Positions 58,688 through 64,000 of a stretch of DNA of 64,000 bases are shown here, one piece after another; the first letter of the stretch is position 1; every line of letters starts with the position of its first letter. Position numbers and translations under genes: made by a program. The DNA comes from Phaeotremella fagi. Lineage: Eukaryota > Basidiomycota > Tremellomycetes > Tremellales > Phaeotremellaceae. The notes beneath the pieces were generated by a model. It made no database searches. It had not been told where the DNA came from and worked only from the letters and a program-made list of their open reading frames with translations. The stretch spans positions 1,116,001 to 1,180,000 of the forward strand of contig BCHU01000009.1 of assembly GCA_001599715.1 (NCBI GenBank). Direction: 5' to 3'.

Positions 58688-59889
58688 ATGAACGTCCGTC
58701 TCCAACGTCAACTAGAAGAAACTCTGACTCTACCCGGTAACAGTGAGTAGAACAGCCCATATTCAACCGATCCCAAACTGAAAAATCCCTTTCCTAGACA
58801 CCTGTGCAGATTGTCATTCACCCGCACCAAGATGGGCAAGTGTGAACCTAGGCATCTTCCTCTGTGTTAGTTGTGCGAGTGTCCATCGAAAACTTGGAAC
58901 CCATAAATCTAGAGTGTACGTACAAATCTAAGTTTTTCAGACCCGATCCATACTTAAGACGTATTTATAGTAAATCAGTAACACTAGACACTTGGACCAG
59001 GGAACAGATCCAAACAATGAGATCTATAGGTAACACAATCTCTAATCAACTCTACAACCCTGATGAAACTCGACACCCCCCACCGACATCTACAGGTGAT
59101 TCTGACGATCGGGATTCAGAAATCGAGAAATACATCAGAAAGAAATACGAGTTAGGGGCTTTCAAAGCTGGTGCCGGTGGTAGTGGGAAAGAACCAAACA
59201 GTTTGAACAGGTTCAAAGAAAGTTCATCGAACGGCAGGGAAAGTGGTGTTAAACCTATCGAATCACCATGGAACAATCGAACGATTTCGAATCCCCGTAA
59301 TCCAGAACTCAACGATGTACTGATTAAACCTCTGAAAGAAAGGGATTTACCTGCTCTACCGAATCCGAATAATTCGACTACACTGGCTCCACCCCGTTCG
59401 AGACCTATACGAAGTAATTCATCTAACGGTTCGGGTTCGGGTTCAACTTCCACTCAATCAGGTAGTTTAATCGATATCAACGGATCTACGAGTAGTACTT
59501 TACCTTTACAACTTAACATCAACGGAAATGGATTTAATCAGACTCAGACGCAGGTTTTTGGAATGAACCAACAGCAACAGCAACTACAGTTTAACACGTA
59601 TCAACCTCAACAGAATTATAATCCTTTCCATCAACTTCAACCCCCTGTTCAGACTCAGTTCCAATACCAGACCCAACCTCAACCTTATGCTCCAGTCAAC
59701 AGTCCAGGTCCAGGTCCAATCTCGCCATACATGTTACCACCGACCCAAAAACCTTTTTTCAATCTCCAGCAACAGCAGCAACCCCAACAGCAACAACAGT
59801 TCCTACCAACCCAAAATCAACAATATCAGTTGCAACAGCCGCAGCAGGTTTATGGACAATATTATGGTCAGATGGGAGGGATGCGTTGA
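58688..59889 (+). CDS. ArfGAP (Age2/SMAP-like GTPase-activating protein)
   Basis: It stimulates GTP hydrolysis by Arf GTPases in vesicle traffic. The start is the ATG at 58688 ([18 protein letters not shown]). The zinc finger has the family spacing C-x2-C-x16-C-x2-C (CADC...CVSC), then [27 protein letters not shown] with the catalytic Arg. Two introns lie at about 58742-58797 and 58915-58968. The C-terminal two thirds is disordered: Ser/Asn-rich, then Gln/Pro-rich from about 59560 to the end, with long CAA/CAG runs near 59765-59860. The TGA is at 59887-59889. The finger and length fit fungal Age2; the Gln-rich tail is likely lineage-specific. Which Arf it acts on is unknown. Confidence 0.93.
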
Positions 59890-60021
59890 ACACCAGTTTC
59901 AGTTTAACGAACGGAGATGTTTATTGTAACGATAGTTTGAAATTGCATGGACAATTCTTTTGTGATGAATTTATGATATACAATATGCGAGATACAATCG
60001 AAACCAAAGTCAATACCATAC

Positions 60022-61257
60022 CTCACCCCTCCATAGCCTCTTTCCACTCATCCTCCCTCAACTCATATCCCCACTGCCATAAACACTGTCTAAGGGTTCT
60101 ACCAACATCTTCATCCTCCCAATCCCCACCATGAGTTTGGATCCGCTTAAGTAAAGCTCTTTTGAATCTACCATTCGGACCGGCGAGATTAAGCCCTAAA
60201 AGCGTGGCTTATCATCAACAAACATATCCCAAAAGTGAATTAAAAAAACGCCAACGTGGACGTACACCGTCTAACCTGTCTCTCATCATCTTCACATCGT
60301 CTACCCCCCCAAAATCTAGTATACCACTGCGCCCAACCCCGTGGATCCCCAGCCCAGATCCAACCGCTCTTCTCCCATTCCTGTAACGACTGTCCAGCTC
60401 GGGTTTTGAATCTGTTAATCAATGGATTTGGTTGCGGGGAGGTTAGATGTGTAGATGGTGAGGGGAGGTTGAATGGGAGATCGGAGGTTTGGGGTGATAA
60501 AGGTGAATTAAGGATTTTGGAGTATGTTCCACTGGTCATTCCAAATTAGTTATTTAGGTCAGAGGGGGATTGGTGACTTACGCGAAGAAATTCCCTCCGA
60601 ACGCTCCTTCACGAAACATCTCTTCTGGAGTTACCTATCCTAGTCAACCTCACCCACCAAAGAAACACCTACGTTAGGAGTGAAAACACCCCTCCATCTA
60701 CCTTCAAATATCATTCTCCCACTCTTATCCCTCGTTGGAATCGGTTGATCTTCGAAGCTCTCTTCGCCGTCTGAAGAGTAAGTCGGTCCACTGAGAATTG
60801 GGGTGATGGCTGGTGGTAATTGTGATTGTTTAGTCTTTGGTGGGGAGTTGATCAGGGGGATCTCAGATCTGTTACTTCAGTTTAGAATCTATTAGTCGAG
60901 CCTTACTTGATTCCAGGTAATGAGTTCGTACTTCTCGTTACGACACGCTCAGATCTTCTGGTCGGTATCGAAGGTGAAATCGAGATCTTCTTTCTATTTC
61001 TGACTACCAAATTGGATTTTGGCTGGGGTGGAACTTTGGGATTGACAGGAATATCTAATTTCAGATCTGCTAGCAAAGCTCTATTCTGTCTGTTTATCTG
61101 TTAGTATACCTCGAGAGTATGGAGCATACAATATATTCCTCTCTCGTTGTTGTTCGTAACTCTCCAACTCTTCTTCTTCCATTTCTTCGTCTGATGATGG
61201 TTCTTGTTCATGTTTGATAGTTGACTGATCGTCTTGTTGATTTGAATCTGATATCAT
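60022..61257 (-). CDS. Conserved uncharacterised protein
   Basis: The start at 61257 gives MISDSNQQDDQST, then an acidic stretch (SDEEMEEEELESYEQQRERNIL) that, after splicing, runs into NKALLADLKLDIP, a pattern seen near the N-terminus of several chromatin-linked proteins such as WDR76/Cmr1. A basic middle (RNRKKISISPSIPTRRSERVVTR) follows. The second half has a compact conserved-looking domain: RMIFEGRWRGVFTPNVTPEEMFREGAFGGNFFAYV, then GWIWAGDPRGWAQWYTRFWGGRRCEDDERQVRRWLNLAGPNGRFKRALLKRI-type sequence (many Trp, Arg and Gly), ending ...EWKEAMEG with a TGA at 60022-60024. About five introns. I recognise it as a domain found in several fungi and algae with no assigned role; nuclear function is inferred. 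Confidence 0.75.
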
Positions 61258-61478
61258 TCTAGTTGTGTAGTTGTCTTAAATATCAAAGTCGAAAAGATTA
61301 GATTAGATTAGGATTAACAGTAAAATTCAAGCTGGAATTGATTGATGACGTCATCATAAATGCATGCATTGCAACTCTAATCTAAGGCAACTGGACACGA
61401 TACTCTCCTACCCATCGTTACAACAAACAAAACTATCTAGAAAACTACCCAAAAGAAAGCTCAAGTCCCAACCATTTA

Positions 61479-63160
61479 TCATCTGGTAGATCTAAATCTA
61501 CCGAGAACATTCAGTATCTGTTGAGAACCAGGTGAATTCGGTGAACCCCCTGTAATCTTGAATAAAACTAGACCAGCTAGTGCGATAGAGTATCCTACGT
61601 GTCGAGTAGTTTATCAGTCAACAAATCCCAATCAGAGATAAGGGGGAACATACCACCAATCTGTTGCCATGAGATGTAAGAAGAGAAAATCAATACTGAG
61701 AACGTTATTAAGAGGATATCCTTGAAAACGCCAGAGAGGGTTAGGACCAAAGATCCAGCTGAATCGATTAGGAAGACGCCGGCAACGTTTAGACAGAACG
61801 TTAGGGTTCCGTTTAGGAAGAGGAGGGGGAGACCGATGTTGGAGATGTTTTCTAGTGGGGCCATGCCTTCCATAAAAGGGATACAGGCTCCGATAAGAAC
61901 TACGCAGACCTGAAAACTTTATTAGTACACTACGTTTAGTGGATGGTGGGGATGAGCTGACGTACAGGTGCGAAATGTTGCATCGTCGCTAGAGGTCCGA
62001 AAGCGTGGTCATGCAGTAAAATCTGAATAAGGACGAGACGGGCTGATTCGACCTGTTCCCATATTTATTCAGCATCGGATCTAATCCCATGCAAAGGTAC
62101 TCACAACCACAGCCCCTGATTGGCACAGGAAACCGAAAACTGAGAATTTCATCTCACCCCCTGCGGCGAGTACGCAGCCGAGAGTGGTTATTGCGATAAC
62201 GCCAGCGAGGAGTTTGTTGAATCCTACCACGGGTTAGGGATTGTTGTTGGTGCTAGACTTACTCATTGTACCCAGTATAAGTTGAATGATTAGAGTGAGG
62301 ATAGGGATAAATGCCTAGCGGTTGTTAGCTATGGCTTTTTTAGGCCGTAAACGAATACTCACCTTTAACATTTGTACGAAGGAGACGGAAAGATGGACAT
62401 AAGCTGTATTACTCAGTATGAGTGATGCAGAGAATAGAGCAGCGAGTGGAAGAATCGTTCGGAGCCATGTATGGAACTGTATCATCTAGTCAGACCAAAC
62501 CCTATAGCCAAATCTCCAACTCACAGAGATATCTATCGACTCCCCACGGAATCTGGTGAAGAAGAATCGTAAGACCCTAGTTCCTATTGCCTAAAAGCGT
62601 TGTTAGATCTTGATAGTGATAAGAATGAAGGGACGTACTGCGTATGTCATATGGTAGGCTGTTAGGAAGACGGGCTGGAGGTGGGTGTTAGTTAGATTGG
62701 TTAGATCTTGGTGGATGGCTGGCTTACGTAGGGGAAGTTGAATGTTGAGAATAAGGATTTGTTGAGGAGGATGACACTGCCGCTAAGACCGATCTATGTG
62801 TGTGGTAAGTTAATGAATCCAGAGAAATGATGTATAACATACCCAGACAGGAACTAACAATCTCTATCAGCACTACAACAAACACTAAGAGGAGAGAAAA
62901 CACCCACCCATGATCCAAGCAGGAATAACCAATCTCCCAGGTCGTTCCTCCCCAACCTCACCATGATCCAAATCCAGCCCCAACCCCAGCTCATCCTCAC
63001 CCTCACCACCCTTCTCATCAAAGAAATGATGTGAACCATCCATCAAAGATTGAGATTCAATATCAGTGTTGAGTCTTGGTGAAAGCATCAAAGCCATTTT
63101 TTCATCTACGACAACAGGGGGTAGATTGGTGTTGATATTGAGTTTTGGTTGTGGTGTCAT
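61479..63160 (-). CDS. TPT-family transporter (nucleotide-sugar/triose-phosphate type)
   Basis: This is a membrane carrier with about ten helices of the drug/metabolite transporter fold (TPT/DUF250). The start at 63160 gives [16 protein letters not shown]; a long hydrophilic N-terminus (about 80 residues, acidic) precedes [14 protein letters not shown]. Helices follow: [180 protein letters not shown], and a final short tail ending RFRSTR at the TGA at 61479-61481. The [10 protein letters not shown] and LTLSGVFKD motifs are typical of the family. About ten introns. The substrate cannot be assigned. Confidence 0.9.
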
Positions 63161-64000
63161 TGTGGGTGTGTTTTATTACCTGCCAGAGGGAATGATTGTC
63201 GAAGAGAGAAGATGTTGGGAGGGATTTACCGTCAAGGTAAGTTATAAGAATGAAGAAATGAAACGGTTGACTTTTGGTTGTTTTTTTTTGTTCGTCGGTT
63301 GGATAGATCGTTTTGAACGTTTCAGACTAGGGGGTTGGTGGGGGTAGTGTATTTATACTAACACTAGCAGTAATACTTGTACTTATACGTTCAAGTATAT
63401 GTATATGTATGAAAGTAGATGCATGCATGCATACATTCATACATAGACATCCGCTCATCTACCATACAATGCATCCAGACCCACCACCACCACCACCACC
63501 CACCCACCATACAAACGAGAAACAGAACAAACCCAGACACAGCATTAACTTTTCAGGCACCACCATACAAATTAAAAAGTGGCGTTACCTAATCCGGTAG
63601 TCTGGTTGCTGGTCATTTAAAAGGTCAACCTGCCATCTTGTGCTGGTACTCACCTACGGAGGTATAATGGGGGGTTATATCCAGACCCACGTTCCACGTT
63701 CCATTCAACAACGTTCAAAACTCTACTCAATCGTTCACGTTCATTTCTGATTCAGTCAGTCAAAGCTTCAGATCTGACCTAGACCTCTGATCGTGATCGT
63801 GATCGTGATCGACTTGAATAAAGTCTCACCATGTATTCAGTCCAAGGGGTGAAAGGTGACTGAAGATCATTTTCAATAGCTATATAACACAAACGAATAA
63901 AATATTTCTTTGTGGCGAGCGATGCATAGCTCAACGGAAACAACCACAACGTATACGGATGACATACGTTCGAACCTCAGTCTCAGTGGCATATAACCAT
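63161..64000. other. Intergenic region to the window end, with simple repeats
   Basis: These 840 bases are the promoter side of the transporter gene and unknown sequence beyond. A TATAAATA on the minus strand at 63350-63357 is about 190 bases upstream of that gene. Simple repeats occur: GTATAT/ATGCATGC near 63395-63435, a CCACCA run near 63482-63510, and about four copies of GATCGT near 63790-63812. Near the end, AACGTAT at 63948-63954 pairs with ATACGTT at 63964-63970 around a 9-nt loop. No gene is seen. Confidence 0.55.
63790..63812 (+). repeat. Hexanucleotide microsatellite (GATCGT)
   Basis: About four tandem copies of a GATCGT unit in non-coding sequence. A simple repeat with no further support for a role. 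Confidence 0.7.

Noticed and set aside
63918..63990. tRNA-like A box (TAGCTCAACGG) and B box (GTTCGAACC) near the window end
   Set aside because: The D stem, T stem and acceptor stem do not pair, and the A-to-B box distance is a little short. The boxes alone do not support a tRNA gene; at most a relic.

Overview
The window is nuclear DNA of a fungus, most likely a tremellomycete yeast of the Cryptococcus/Kwoniella/Tremella kind. This rests on the gene density (about 23 protein genes in 64 kb), the many short (about 35-75 nt) GT-AG introns, the pyrimidine-rich leaders, and gene families and sequence styles typical of that group (Ser-rich C2 and bHLH proteins, a PDR transporter, a GT32 mannosyltransferase-like protein, the chitin synthase chaperone Chs7). 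The species cannot be named from sequence alone. No rRNA, complete transposon, CRISPR array or convincing tRNA was found.

Layout. 1-1464: 3' part of an ABCB/MDR-type exporter (+). 2341-5147: NT-C2 domain protein (+). 5948-7622: bZIP transcription factor (-). 9991-11883: FAD-dependent amine-oxidase-like membrane protein (+). 12031-13346: dihydroorotase, pyrimidine synthesis (-). 13819-14499 and 15006-15635: two intronless tandem paralogues of an unrecognised family (+). 15929-18452: mitochondrial ALDH7/antiquitin-type aldehyde dehydrogenase split into many exons, one of only 5 nt (+). 19309-21766: seven-helix receptor with a long Ser-rich tail (+). 22245-24248: secreted GH5 glucanase with a lectin domain (-), divergent from 25681-27152 Chs7 (+). 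27420-28522: EFM6-like protein methyltransferase (-). 28588-29918: unknown protein (+). 31085-36892: full-size PDR/ABCG transporter (+). 37232-38681: PAP2 lipid phosphatase (+). 38822-40420: secreted alpha/beta hydrolase (-). 41410-43449: type II NADH dehydrogenase (+). 43811-45464: bHLH factor (-), with a dense CAGGTG array about 1.1 kb upstream. 47792-50000: type II membrane SGNH hydrolase (+). 50491-52689: long unknown protein with a C-terminal membrane hairpin (-). 53116-54844: secreted M24 peptidase-like protein (+). 55064-57307: GT32 glycosyltransferase (-). 58688-59889: ArfGAP (+). 60022-61257: conserved protein of unknown role (-). 61479-63160: TPT-type nucleotide-sugar/triose-phosphate transporter (-).

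The genes do not form one pathway. A loose theme is the cell surface and secretory route: glucanase, Chs7, GT32 enzyme, SGNH hydrolase, sugar-phosphate/nucleotide-sugar transporter, ArfGAP and two drug-exporter-type ABC proteins. In the spliced genes I joined exons by GT-AG signals, frame and family conservation, so most exon borders are inferences, and the outer coordinates given span introns.

The best candidates for something undescribed are the orphan paralogue pair at 13.8-15.6 kb, the micro-exon-rich ALDH7 gene, and the E-box array upstream of the bHLH gene. None of these can be proved to be a new system from sequence alone.
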